Under the pieces are notes generated by a model. The model was not told the DNA's origin and made no database searches. It saw only the letters and a program-made list of their open reading frames with translations. DNA of 64,000 bases from contig JAYWVB010000032.1 in NCBI GenBank assembly GCA_039881045.1, forward strand, positions 186,001-250,000. Direction: 5' to 3'. Positions 34,601 to 46,600 of this stretch are shown piece after piece (position 1 is the first letter of the stretch; each line of letters begins with the position of its first letter). The stretch is from Chaetomium olivaceum. Lineage: Eukaryota > Ascomycota > Sordariomycetes > Sordariales > Chaetomiaceae. The position numbers and the translations under genes are program-made.

Positions 34601-37600
34601 TCCTGGATCGCCTGTTCAATATCGTGCAGCTGGGCGGCCGAGGGGATGCACACGCAGCCGCCCTGGGTGAGGGCCAGCAGATGATCGCTGATACTAACGT
34701 CAAACGAGTAGTTGGAGAACTGAAACGTCCGTGTGTTCCGGTCGACGCCCTTCGGCCCCTTGTTTGCCTCCAGCGTCGAACAGCACGATGCATGCTCCAT
34801 GATGACTCCTTTGGGCTTGCCGGTAGAGCCCGAGGTGAAGACGGCGTACACAGGGTTAGACGGCTGGACACGGACTGCAGGAGGCGGCTGGGTGGGCCAC
34901 GTCGTCTCGCTCGTGGGACCGAGGACAATCGTGTGTACGGACAGGTGTTGTAAGACGCCTCGGTGGGTGACCGAGGCGAGCACCAGTGCAGGCTGTGCGT
35001 CGGCGCAGATGTCTTCCAGGCGGCGGACCGGGGTTGTCGGGTCCATGAGGACGAAGGCCGCCCCGGCTCGCATGACGGCCATCATGGCCACGACGGTCCA
35101 CTTGGACTTTTCAAAGACCAGCGGGATATACGTCTCGGGTTGCGCTCCGAGCTCCACGAGATGAGCTGCAAGATGGCCAGATAGATGGTCCAGCTCTCTG
35201 TAGGTCAAGTCTCCGTCCCAAGAATGTACGGCTAATGAGGAGGCACTGTCTCGGAAGTGCTCTTCAACAAGATGGTGTACGCAGCGTTCATGCCTCGGCG
35301 GCGTATGCGAATTCCACTGCTTGATAAGGTTCGCGTCCTTGGGACTCAGTAGGCTGGCTTGCGTAACGGTGGCCTGCGGCTGCGTCACGACGGTATTGAT
35401 CACTTCTCGGAAAGTGTGGATGATCCGGTCGGCTTGCTCGGACGACAAGCACTCACCCTCCCAATAGTCGATCGAGAGCTGGACAGTTTGCTTATTCACC
35501 AAGGCATGCAAGGAGAGTGCATATTCGGTGGGATCGGCCCCTCCCTCGCTGGTGAAGACCACGGGTAGGTCAGACGAGTCTTGGTGCGGAGTGCTATCTT
35601 GCACGGATATGCTAGAGTTGAACAGCTCAGCCGTGTCAACGGCAATAGCGTGACCAATCTCGGCCAGCGAGCAATTCTGGTAGTTGTGATTGTCTAGGGT
35701 GTCATCCTGCACCGTTCGCAGGACGTCCAGGAGTCTCGTCTCGGCAGGCAATTGAACACGGCCGATCAGGACGTTGATGAAAGGACCAACAGTATCGGCC
35801 GCTCCTGGAACAGGCACGTCGCGCCCAGACGTTGTGTAGGCAAAGCAAGCCGCGTCAGACTGGGTATAGGACCGGAGGACCAGCGCCCAGGCGACGTACA
35901 TGACGGTCGAGACATTTAGCTCGTGCCGAGCACAGAATTGGTGGATGAGCGATGCGTCCTCCAGCTTAACATCGACACTTCTCAGCACTCGCTCGTTCTG
36001 GTCCAGGGAGGTGTCCTCCCGAGTGCCGCAGATCTTGGGGAACAAGGAGGGCGAGACCCCCGAGAGCCTCTCTTTCCAATGGGCAACTATGGTATCGGAC
36101 GGCGTTGACTGAAGATATTCGATATAGCCACGGTAACGAGGTCCACCTCCAATCGGACCAACGCCAGCGTATACGCGCTGAACCTCGCTCGCCACAATGC
36201 CGATGGAGGCCCCGTCGATCAAGGCGTGGTTCACTTGCAGCTCGCAGAAGGTGTCTCTTGTTTTCTTCGTCTGGCACAAAACCACATGCCAGGCCTCATG
36301 CTCATGTCGTGATTGGACGCTGCGAATCAGGCTGGCAGGATCGTCCCCATCATCACATTGCATCTCGGTGATGTTTTTGGGTGTTGACCGTAGGATGGCC
36401 TGGCTATAGAAGCCGTCGCGGGCGCTGCCCTCCTGCGCGAACACGGTTCTGAAAATGGCGTGTCGCTGCAGGACAATTTTCCATGCCTTTCGGAGGCGAG
36501 GCAGCTCTATTGTTGCTGGTCGGGTCGCATGAAGTCTCCAGGAGAATCGAGGTCGGTAGAGAAGGCCATTCTTGGATTGGCTCAGGAGTATGCCGCGCTG
36601 GATCGGCGCGCAAGGATATGCGTCCTCGATGGCGATGAGACCGTGGCTGCCCTGTGACCTAACTAGATTCTCCACCTCGGCTACAAAGCTGTCGAGGGTT
36701 TCGTACGTGAGCTGGAGAAGGGGAAAGTCACTCAGGGTGTAGGCAGGTGTTCTAGAGGCCAGTTCAGTCGCCGCTGAAGCGAGGGACTTCTGATATTTGC
36801 TGAGCCACTCGACCATCAACTCATCATTGTGCGTTTGTCCATTGTACATGAAGGAAACGACAAGCTCGCCTTGATGGTCCACACGACAAGAAACTTTAAT
36901 GGGGGCAAACTCCATGTGCACAGCTGGGTTATGGTCTTGCTGCATGTGGTCTCCCCACGCCACGAAGCTCAGGGCTACAATGAGAGGTCCTGAGGTCGAC
37001 GATTCGCCATCAAGCGCTGGTGCAGAGCACTGATCGGCATCGGCTTGATTCATTCGAGGTAGTCTTCGAGCGTCCTTGGCGAGACGGACCAGATCCACCA
37101 GGCTGTGAAGATGGTTTGCGTCAGGTTGTACGGCTGAAAAGGTATCGAAACAACCGACAGCGCGCGAAAGATCCAAGGAGGCGTCCCCAAGATCACGGCC
37201 GTCGCCTTGGGCGCAGATGATGGGGTGATTTTCAAGTAGCCCGAACGTCTGGAAGAAGGAGTGATGGAGGGCGGCGTGCAGAATGTCCAGAGGCTGTGTT
37301 GAAAAGGCGCGGTTGGCATCCCCCCTGATTAGGCGGCTAGTCGGCACGTCGAGGCGGGCTTCTCGGCATGTGCGAGCCACGTCTCCGTTATCTCCGTTAA
37401 TACCATTTGTTGTGATCCTGGAGTCACAATTTGGATTCATGTTGGGACTGAGATGAACCTTGTTACGCGGCAGGCTGCACCAGGCTTGGAAAGCTGCCGG
37501 TGCTGGGTCTTGAATGGCGGTCGGGGCATCCTGTTCGAGCATGGCAACCATGTCATCTGCCAGGATGCTGCAAGAGGCCCTATCCACGACCATCGGATGA

Positions 37601-40600
37601 CAGAAGAGGACAATATAGTTGCGATGGTTGAGATGCCCGCCTGGCTGGGACTGGAGCAGGCAAGCCTCTAAAAGAGGGCCCTTGCTAAAGTCGAGCCTGC
37701 CAGGTCCTCGCTGCCGCTCGAAATCAACCTCGCCCTTGTTCGAAATCGGGACAGATTTCCCGCGCACCCGGTATGAACCTTCTATCTCGGAGGTGATGCG
37801 CTGTTGCCATATGTCCTGGCCCGGGCCCACAGGTTCAAATCTGGCGCGCAACATGGCATGGCGGCTAACCAGGACTTGCATAGCGCGGCCGAGCCAGTCT
37901 GCATCCAGATCTGACCGGCTGGTTTTGACGACAAAGCTACGGTAGTGTTGTGCGCCGTTGGTTGAAAGGCAGCTCTCAAGCAGAGATCGCTGTGCCTTGG
38001 ACAAGGGGAAGGCGTGGGCCGTGTGGCCCTTATGACCATGGTACATGTAATCAATCTTGCTGTGCTGCGCCATCTGCTGGAGCGTTGGGTGTTGGAAGAT
38101 GCCCTGCATCGTGATGACAACCCCCGCCGCGTAACAGTCAGCGACGAGCCGCATGCCCGACATGGAATCGCCGCCCAGGTGGAAAAAGCTCTCGTGGATG
38201 CCGATGGCGTCGACCGGGATTCCCAAGACCCGGCTCCATGCGTCCCGCAGCATGCGCTCGGCGTCAGTAGTTGGCGCTTGCTTGGCCACCGCCGTCGCGA
38301 GACCCGTGGCGAGATATTGCGCGACGTCGTCCCGGCTCAGTCCAGCCACCCGTCGTCGGAGCAGGCGGCGGTCGGTCTTGCCTGTGCTGGCCATAGGCAC
38401 CCAAGCCAAAGGGAGGAACAGGGTAGGTACCATGTGCTTGGGCAGCTGCGTCTCAAGATATGTCTGGCATTGTGCTACCTTGGAAGCAAAGGCCCCGGTA
38501 GGAGCAGCTAGGACGTCCGAGGACGGATGCGCCGCAGCGTTGGTATTGGAGTGGGAACCGGAGTCGGACTCCTTGATAAAGGCTGCCAGCACCGTGCGGG
38601 ACGCCTCGGTGCCGCCACCGACCTCGACCACATCCGCCACAACGCGTTCGGCGCCCTCGAAACTGCCGGCGATGTGATGCTGGATCTCCCCAGGCTCCAT
38701 GCGCTGGCCCCGCAGCTTGACCTGCGTGTCCTTGCGGCGCACGTAGCGGATGGAGCCATCATGGCAGTAGTGCGCAAGGTCGCCCGTCTTATATAGCCGG
38801 ACGGGACCTGGGCCTGGACGCTGCAGCGCCCAGACGGGGTCCTGCACGAAGACCGAGGCCGTCAGAGCGGCATCTTTCAAGTAGCCCCGGCCGAGAATGG
38901 GCCCTTCGATAAGAAGTTCGCCAATGGCGCCGACGGGCATCAGCTTGCCATTGTCATCCGCATCAACGACCCAACACACGCAGGCACTCTCTCGCCCGAT
39001 GTTCCTAGGATCGCCAGCAAGGTCCGCGTTGACCATAGCCAAGACCGAGCACTCCGTAGGCCCGTACGTCTCGCGCAGCGACACCCGCCCGCACGTCTTG
39101 ACGTCGTCGTGAGAAGGTGTCTCTCCAATGAGCACCACAGTCCGCAACGACGGTACCTGGTCAGGTTTGAGCAGTCGCACGACGGGCGGCGTCGTCTGAA
39201 TCCACGTCGCGGCGTACTGCCGGATTGCTCCTGCCAGGTCGTCGATCCGCTGGCTCTCCGAGGGGATGCAGACGCACCCGCCTGCCATGAACGTCCCCAG
39301 TTGGTCCATAATACTAACATCCCACGAGTAGGCCGAGAATTGGAGAACCCTCGTGGTACTGTCTATAGCCAGGAGGCGGTGTTGGGACCGGGCGCTGGCG
39401 CAAAAGGATCCATGCTCGATAAGCACGCCTTTGGGTTTACCCATCGACCCCGAGGTGAAGACGGCATACGCGAGGGTTTCAGGTCGCGCCACCTCAAGGC
39501 ACTCGCCGGCCTCGCGGGTCGATATGGTGACCCAGTCGTCTTCCTGGTTGTCGCCAACCGGAATGGTATGGCGAACAGACGGCAAGGCATGGTGCGAAGT
39601 CGGCGAAGTAATCAAGACCAAGCAGGCAGTCTCGTCACAGATAACCTGTTTATGCGCCTGTGGGAGAGACGGGTCCAGCAGCGTGAAAGCACCGCCAGCC
39701 TGTAGCACGGCCAGCATCGCCACGGCGGTCCATCGACTCTTGGCCAGATGGATCGCCACCAAGACCTCGCTTTGAACGCCCCTCTGGACCAGAACCCCGG
39801 TGAGCAGTGAAGCCAGCCGGCCCAGCTCTCCGTAGCTAAAGTTTCCATCCCACGCGCAGACGGCAGGCGCCAAGGGGGGTGGCAAGGACGAAGTGCGAGA
39901 TGGCGTCGTGGATGCACTCCATTTTAGCCTCAGGAAGCACCTCGTTGCGCGAATGCAACCACTTCAGGTGATCGGGGCCTACGAGGGCGATGTCTCGAAC
40001 GCGAGTGTTTTCCTGGCGAACCGCACCCAGCAAGGCGGCCTCGAAAGCCTCTGCAAGATGTGCTACTTCTGTCCGAGGGAACGACTGCTCGTAGTACCAC
40101 AGAGCGTAGTCCATGCTATCTTTCGACAGGCTGATGTTCAGGGTGAGGTCGTACTATCACGCACGCAATGATTGTCAGTTGCTTGCCACGCATATCTAGT
40201 ACCCCTGGAGCATCACACCACCTGGTTTAGAATTGGGACGGCTTACCTCTGTCGGGTCGTCACCCGTAGTTGGACGCATGGACAGGCCCGAAGGCGCATC
40301 TTGCACTCCTTTGTCCTCTGTTCTAGTCTGGAGCGACACGATGGTATTAAATAGCCCCCGAGCCGTCACGCCCAGTTCGTGGAAAACCTCGACGGGGCCG
40401 TGTGCTGATGGTCGATCCCCTGAAGGAAATCTGAATGGATCGATTGGGTCATTTCGACAATGGGTCTGTTGCCATCCTCCAAGTTGACCCCTGCAAACCA
40501 CCATGTTGATAAAGGGCCCGACGATCTGCTCTACGTCAGGGACCGGCACATTGCGGCCACTGACCAGGTACCCGAAGCAGGGCGCCGCGGCCCCAGTGTA

Positions 40601-43600
40601 GGCTTTCAGAACCAGCGCCCATGCAAGTTGGACGAGATTGAAGACGGTGACGTTGTGCTTTTCGCAGAAGGCGCGCAGCTCCACGAGGCTGGGGAGGGTT
40701 CGGAAAACATACTTGACACCAGTATCAAGTTCAACTTCTCCCGTGTCGCGCGCCGATCGTGGGCACCATGCAGGGTTCTGCTTCTGTGAGATAGTCGGCC
40801 CAGTAGCGAGTGGAGGCGCCACCGGGGAGCGTCTGCACGTAGGCGCTGTAATCTCTTAGGCCAGCTGCTAGCGACGGGAGTCGCTGACCATCGTAGGCTG
40901 CGGCGATCTGCTGCTGGATCAGGCCGACCGAGACACCGTCCACGGGGCATGGAGAACCCGAAAGTCGCACCTCAGGCCACCATCATCATCACCGTCCCCC
41001 TTGTCATTGCGGATTACAAGGTGCCAAGGGCAAGTCGGCGTGATGGGCCCAACGTCCTCGTCCATGGGGGAGTTGATGAGCCATGCGCTTCGAGGATGAC
41101 GACCTTGCCTAGCGTACCGGCCCACCGCAGGACGACTTGGTTCCAGCCCTGGCCGGTATGGCTTTCCAGAAACACGGTACGCAGGGCCGGGTTCCGCTGG
41201 ACCACTTGCTGCCACGCCTCGATAAAGCGATGGCGATCGACACCTCCCGGGGCCCGAACCTCCCAGGTCGTGCCCGTCACGTAATGGGCCGCGTTCTTGG
41301 CCTGGCTGAGCAGCATGCCTTGTTGAATGCCAGTGCAGGGATATGCGTCCTCGATCTCGACCGGGGCGCTGCCGCCGACGTTGACAACGGCGGCCACCTG
41401 TTTGAGCATCTGGTCTACGCCACGGTAGTCGATGTCTAGGAGAGGGACGTCGGTGAGCGTGGGCTGCTTTGGGAGGGAGGGTAGGATGTGGCAGGCATCC
41501 TCCAGTGCGGCGTGGAAGGCCGTGGTCCATTTTGCCACCCGGTCCGAAGGGATGTGTCGATGGTAGGTTATGCGCACATGCAATTGATCCTTCTTGACTA
41601 CCGCTGAAACTTCGAAGAGCTCTGAACGAGGGGTCTGGGCCGCCGCGTCGAGTTGCGTAAATTGGGTCTCGTGCCATTGAAACAGGCTATTCTCATCCTC
41701 CAACTCATGAAAAGACCCCGCAAAGTTGATCACAATCTCTAGAGGTAGTGCTAGGCCTTGAGCGCCCTCGGGATGCAGGAGCTGGGCGGCAAAGTACTCC
41801 CACCCATTGCGTGGCATTTGGCGGCGCCCGTCCTTGGTGCATCTGACTGCCTCGACAAGGCTCTGCCCAGGCTGTACCACCGCTGGTGTGGGCCAGATGG
41901 TCGTGAACCAGCCGACTGTCCGCGAGAGGTCGATTGACGCGTCCCATGCCTCTCTACCATGGCCTTCGTTGTGGACGACAGGAGGTGCCCGGTCGGGGAA
42001 CACCTGTATGAAGGAAAAGATGAGGGCCGCCTGAAGGATCTCGACCGGCCTCGTCTGGAACGCGCTGTTGGCATCCTTCAGGAAGCCCAGTGTCGCTGCA
42101 GGGGTCAGGCTGAAGCCAGTGCTCACAGCGTCTGCGTAGGTATTCGTAGTCCCGTTGTCCGCCAAGCTCCAGTAACGCAGAACATCTGCCGCCGGCAGAG
42201 ACCTTTGATTGTCTCTGGACCCAAGGATGGTGCTTGTTCTTGACAACGAGAGCTGCGAGCGTTCGCGGACGTATTGCTCCTGAAGATGGCACCATGTCTG
42301 GAAGGACGAGGAAGCAGACGGAGAATCCTTGCCGAGAAGAAGTTGCTCCATATCCGCGAGAATGACGCGCCACGCCACATGATCTACCACCAGGTGGTGC
42401 GCCACCAACAGCAAACACTGCCCTTGGTCCTCGATGTCGAAAAGGTGGACGGAGAACAAAAGACCCTTTTTGATGTCCAAGCTCCGCTGCGTCTCCAACA
42501 CCCTCTGTTCCACAGCCGCGAGGTTGGGCACACTGGACACCCGGAACAGAGGCGCGTGCGGCGGCTCGGACAAGATGGTCTGCATCCATTCGCCATTGAT
42601 CTGCTGGAAACTGCATCGCAACATGGCGTGGCGTCGCAAGAGCACATGGACGGCCGATTGCACATCATCCGGCGCGACACGTTGGGTGAGTGCGACGAAA
42701 AAGCTCTGGTTAAAGTGGTTCAGGAGGTCGAAGGGCATGACGGCGAAGAACATCCTTTGGATTGGGGCCAGGGCGAAGGGCACTCCGGGCGTTTCCTCAG
42801 GGCGCGATACCACCGCCGGCAACACCGGGATGTTGTCCCTGTCCATCTGGGCCCGCGCTGCAAGCTTTTCGAGGGAGGGCTGGCTCAGTACATCAGCCAC
42901 CGTGAGGCGGATGCCTTGGGCATTTCCGTGAGCCACCAGCGACATAGCACTGATGGAGTCGCCGCCAAGCGAAAGGAATCCTTCATCAATGCTAATCTCG
43001 TTGGGGTCCGCGTTCAAGACCTTGGCACAGAGGAGCACGAGGGCTTGTTGCGTCTCAGTCTCTGGGCCACGGCTGGGTCCCCGGTGTGTTGTGTAGGCCT
43101 GCAGGTCCTTCAATGTCCGCTTGTTGCCGAGCGCGCGCAGCGCTCTCCTGTCGACCTTGTCGGAAGTGGACAGTTTGAAGTGGCTCACAGGTAGAAACAA
43201 GGCCGGGACCATGGAGGCTGGGACCAAATCCCGGAGTTGTCGCTCCGCTTGACGGACCTCAGCCAGGAACGAGTCGCTCGGGGGCAAGAGCATCATCTCT
43301 GCCTCGCCGACATGTCCATTAGTTTGCCCATGATGGCCAGGCAAGTTCACAAAGGCAGCAAGGAAGGCTTGGTCCTGTAGACCGAGCGGCTTGAGAACCT
43401 CAGCAATGATGTTTGTCGCCCTGGGAAAGAGAGGATGGAGGTGGTTTTCAACCTCACCTAGCTCGACTCTCTGACCTCGGACTTTGACTTGATGATCTTT
43501 TCGACCGACGAATCGTAGTTGTCCATCGGGCAGCAGCTGGACAAGGTCTCCGGTTCGATATACTCGAGGCTTGGTACCACCACTACCACCTGCAGCTCGG

Positions 43601-46600
43601 AGACGCTGGAGCCATTGCATCGGGGGTAGAAAGGCGGCAGCCGTCCGCTCGGGATCCCTCAAGTAGCCGCGGCCCACAATCGGGCCTTCGATGATCAGCT
43701 CGCCCACGGCGCCCACGGGCACCAGCCGCTCAACGTCATCGGGATCAACAACCCAGCCCGCGCCGCCCGTTGCCACGCCGAGCGCCTGTGGGTGGTCCTC
43801 GGCTGTGACGGGGAACTGGACGTTGGAGGCGGCCGAGCATTCGGCGGGCCCGTACCCGCTCACCAGGCGGCCCTTCCATCGCTCCACATCGGCGGCCGTC
43901 TTGGCCTCGCCGCTCAGCGCCAGAACCTGCAGCCTCGCTGCGGCTTCCTTGTCCAGTGTTCTTGCGACGGATGGGACGAGCTCCAGGTACGTGGCCTCGG
44001 ACTCGCGCAAGCAGCCCGCAAAGTCGTTCTTGACGTCCTCTGGCCGTGCGATGTAAATGCTGCCACCCACCATCAAGGGGACAAGATGGTCGGTGATGCC
44101 GACGTCGAAGGCGTACGAAGCGAACTGGAAGACGCGCGTCGTTGGGCCGAAAGGAAGGATACGACACACACCAGCGATGCTCGCACAGAACGAGCCGTGC
44201 TCAATCAGCACGCCCTTTGGTGTGTTCCTGTTGACCCACTGGTGAAGACACAGTATAGAAGGCGGCTCGGGTCTGAATCCGACTCCGAAGGAGTAAGCGG
44301 TGGCGTGGGCTCCTCGCCGGCAACTGCCGCGACGGAACACCTGCACAGCGGCATTCGGGGCCACGGCAGCGGCCAACAACGCCCGCCCCTCTGAGGCCAG
44401 CACAACCTCGGCACCAACGGCCTCACACAACAAACGCAGACGTGCCGCGGGCTGGTCTGGGTCCAGAAGGAGAAAGGCCGCTCCAGCCCGGAGGGTGCCG
44501 AGAATCCCGACGACCGTCCACATGGACTTGTCGAACAGCAAGGGCACGATGGGCTCATCGTGGTTCTTCGGAGACCAACAATGCGTCAACGAGGCTGGCT
44601 GCCACCCGCGCCGACAGCGCCGCGAGCTGCGCGTATGTCAACTCCCCATCCCACGCTTTGACTGCCACCGAGTCAGGGGTGTTCTTGCAGTGGCGCAAGA
44701 TCATGTCATGGACACACCTCGCCTCACCAGCCCCAGCATCATCAACAGGTGGCGAGGGTATCGTGTTCCACCGCGACAAGGCCGCCATGCCCTCCAGGCT
44801 GATGCTCATGACGTCCCTGACCAGCGGGTAGTTGTTGTTGACAGCCATCATCCTGATCTGGGACGTGGCGTGCGCCATCTGGAAGAGCATCATTTTCATG
44901 ACTTCTGGCGCAGTGACGGCTGGGTCGTAAGCTACGTTGAATTTAATAGACGAGGACGACAATTCGCAGGTGATGTTGATTGCGTACGACGAGAAGGCCG
45001 TGTCGTGGTTCGCCGACGCGGCGTCTATTTCGAACCCCGCGGACTTTTTGTTTCCAGGCGACTCCATGGCCTCCATCCACTGGACGACGAGCAAGCTCTG
45101 GAACTGGCACGCCACGCCCGCCTCGGGGCTAAATGTGCGGATCTGCTGCAGTCCCGCCTGCTCGAAGCGCATCATCTGGGCGCTGCGCGCACGTAGCGTC
45201 TCGAGAGCCTCGTGCGTGCGCTGCGCCGGGTCGATCCGCACGCGGAACGGCACCGTCGCGATGGTGGGACCCGTCATTGCCTCGATCCCGGGGACGAGCG
45301 CACTGCGGCCTGCCACCGTGGTGCCGAAGACGACGTCGCCGGACCCGCCTGTGTAGGCGGCGATGACGGTTGCCCATGCCAGGCGCAGTATCGTCGAGGC
45401 TGTGAACTGCTGCTCGGTGCCAGAGTGGTGATAATAGTTCAGCGTGTGCTTCAGCACCGAAGTGGCCGATGGGACGTATTGGACGGTGGGCAGCCTGGGG
45501 AACGGAGTGCACGACAGGCCTTGCATCTCGCTTGTCCAGAAGTCAGACATCTCGGCGACGTCCTGTTGGCGTAGGTATGCCACGAACCCGCTGAATGAAG
45601 GCGCAGAGGTAAGCGTATGGCCTAGGAATGCCGAGTGGAGGTCTTGAAAGAGCAGCGGGAGTGACCAGCCGTCATAGAGTGCGTGGTGAAGCGTGAGCAC
45701 CACCATTGCGGCCTGTCCCTCTTTCTGAACCACCGTTGCGCGGCAAAGCACGCCGCCGAGAGTGACCGTAAGGCCGTTCACATCGCCACTTGTGTTGGCG
45801 TTGTACCACCTCACCCCGGTATTTCTGACAACAGCTTGATACAGCTCGCCGTCAGTGCCCTGGAAGAAACTGGTGCGCAGGATACCGTGTGCCTCCACGG
45901 TGGCCTCCCACGCCCGCTTGAGCTTCTCCATATCACCGTCAGCCGCTGGTTTCAGGTAGATGTGGGCTTGGTAGGAGCCGGGACGCTTGAGACTCAACGC
46001 CAGTAGGCCTGCTTGGAGCGCCGTGGCCGGGTAGACGTCCTCGATGTCGTCGACGGTCACCGAACACGCGTCGGCCGCCCGGCGCCGCATGTCGGAGGCA
46101 GCATCCTCCCGGTCATTTCCACTCACGAGGCTGAAAGCAGCAACAAGTGACAATGAGGCCACTGCAGCAGTCGTACCCGGACGCAATTTGGCAGCCAGGC
46201 CCGCTAGCGTCGGCTCAGTGAGGACATGCGCCAGTTGCACATCCCAGCCAGCCGATCGAACATGGCCCGTAAAATGTATCGCCGAGATCGAGTGCCCGCC
46301 GAGCTGTACAAACCCATCGTTCATCCCGATGTCCTCGACCGGCATCCCCAGCACGCGGCCGCAGATGGACTGCACCAGCCTCTCCGTGGCCGAGGCTGGG
46401 GGCCGTTTGCTCTTTTCCACTAGCATGTACCGGCGGACATCGGCCTGTGTAAGGCATGAGGCCGCCTGTTTCAGTTTCCGGCGATCGGCCTTGCCAGTTG
46501 CGGAGAGGGGGATGTGGACGACGGGGAAGAACACGGCCGGCAGCATGGCCGAGGTCAGGGTCTCGCGCAGGTGCTCCAGGGTCGTCTCTACGAGGAAGTT

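Noticed and set aside
43792..44394. Long plus-strand open frames antisense to the NRPS (also for example 42274-43194, 46044-46832, 54486-55388)
   Set aside because: They mirror GC-rich NRPS codons, have Arg/Ala/Ser-rich composition and no domains. They are shadows of the real minus-strand gene.
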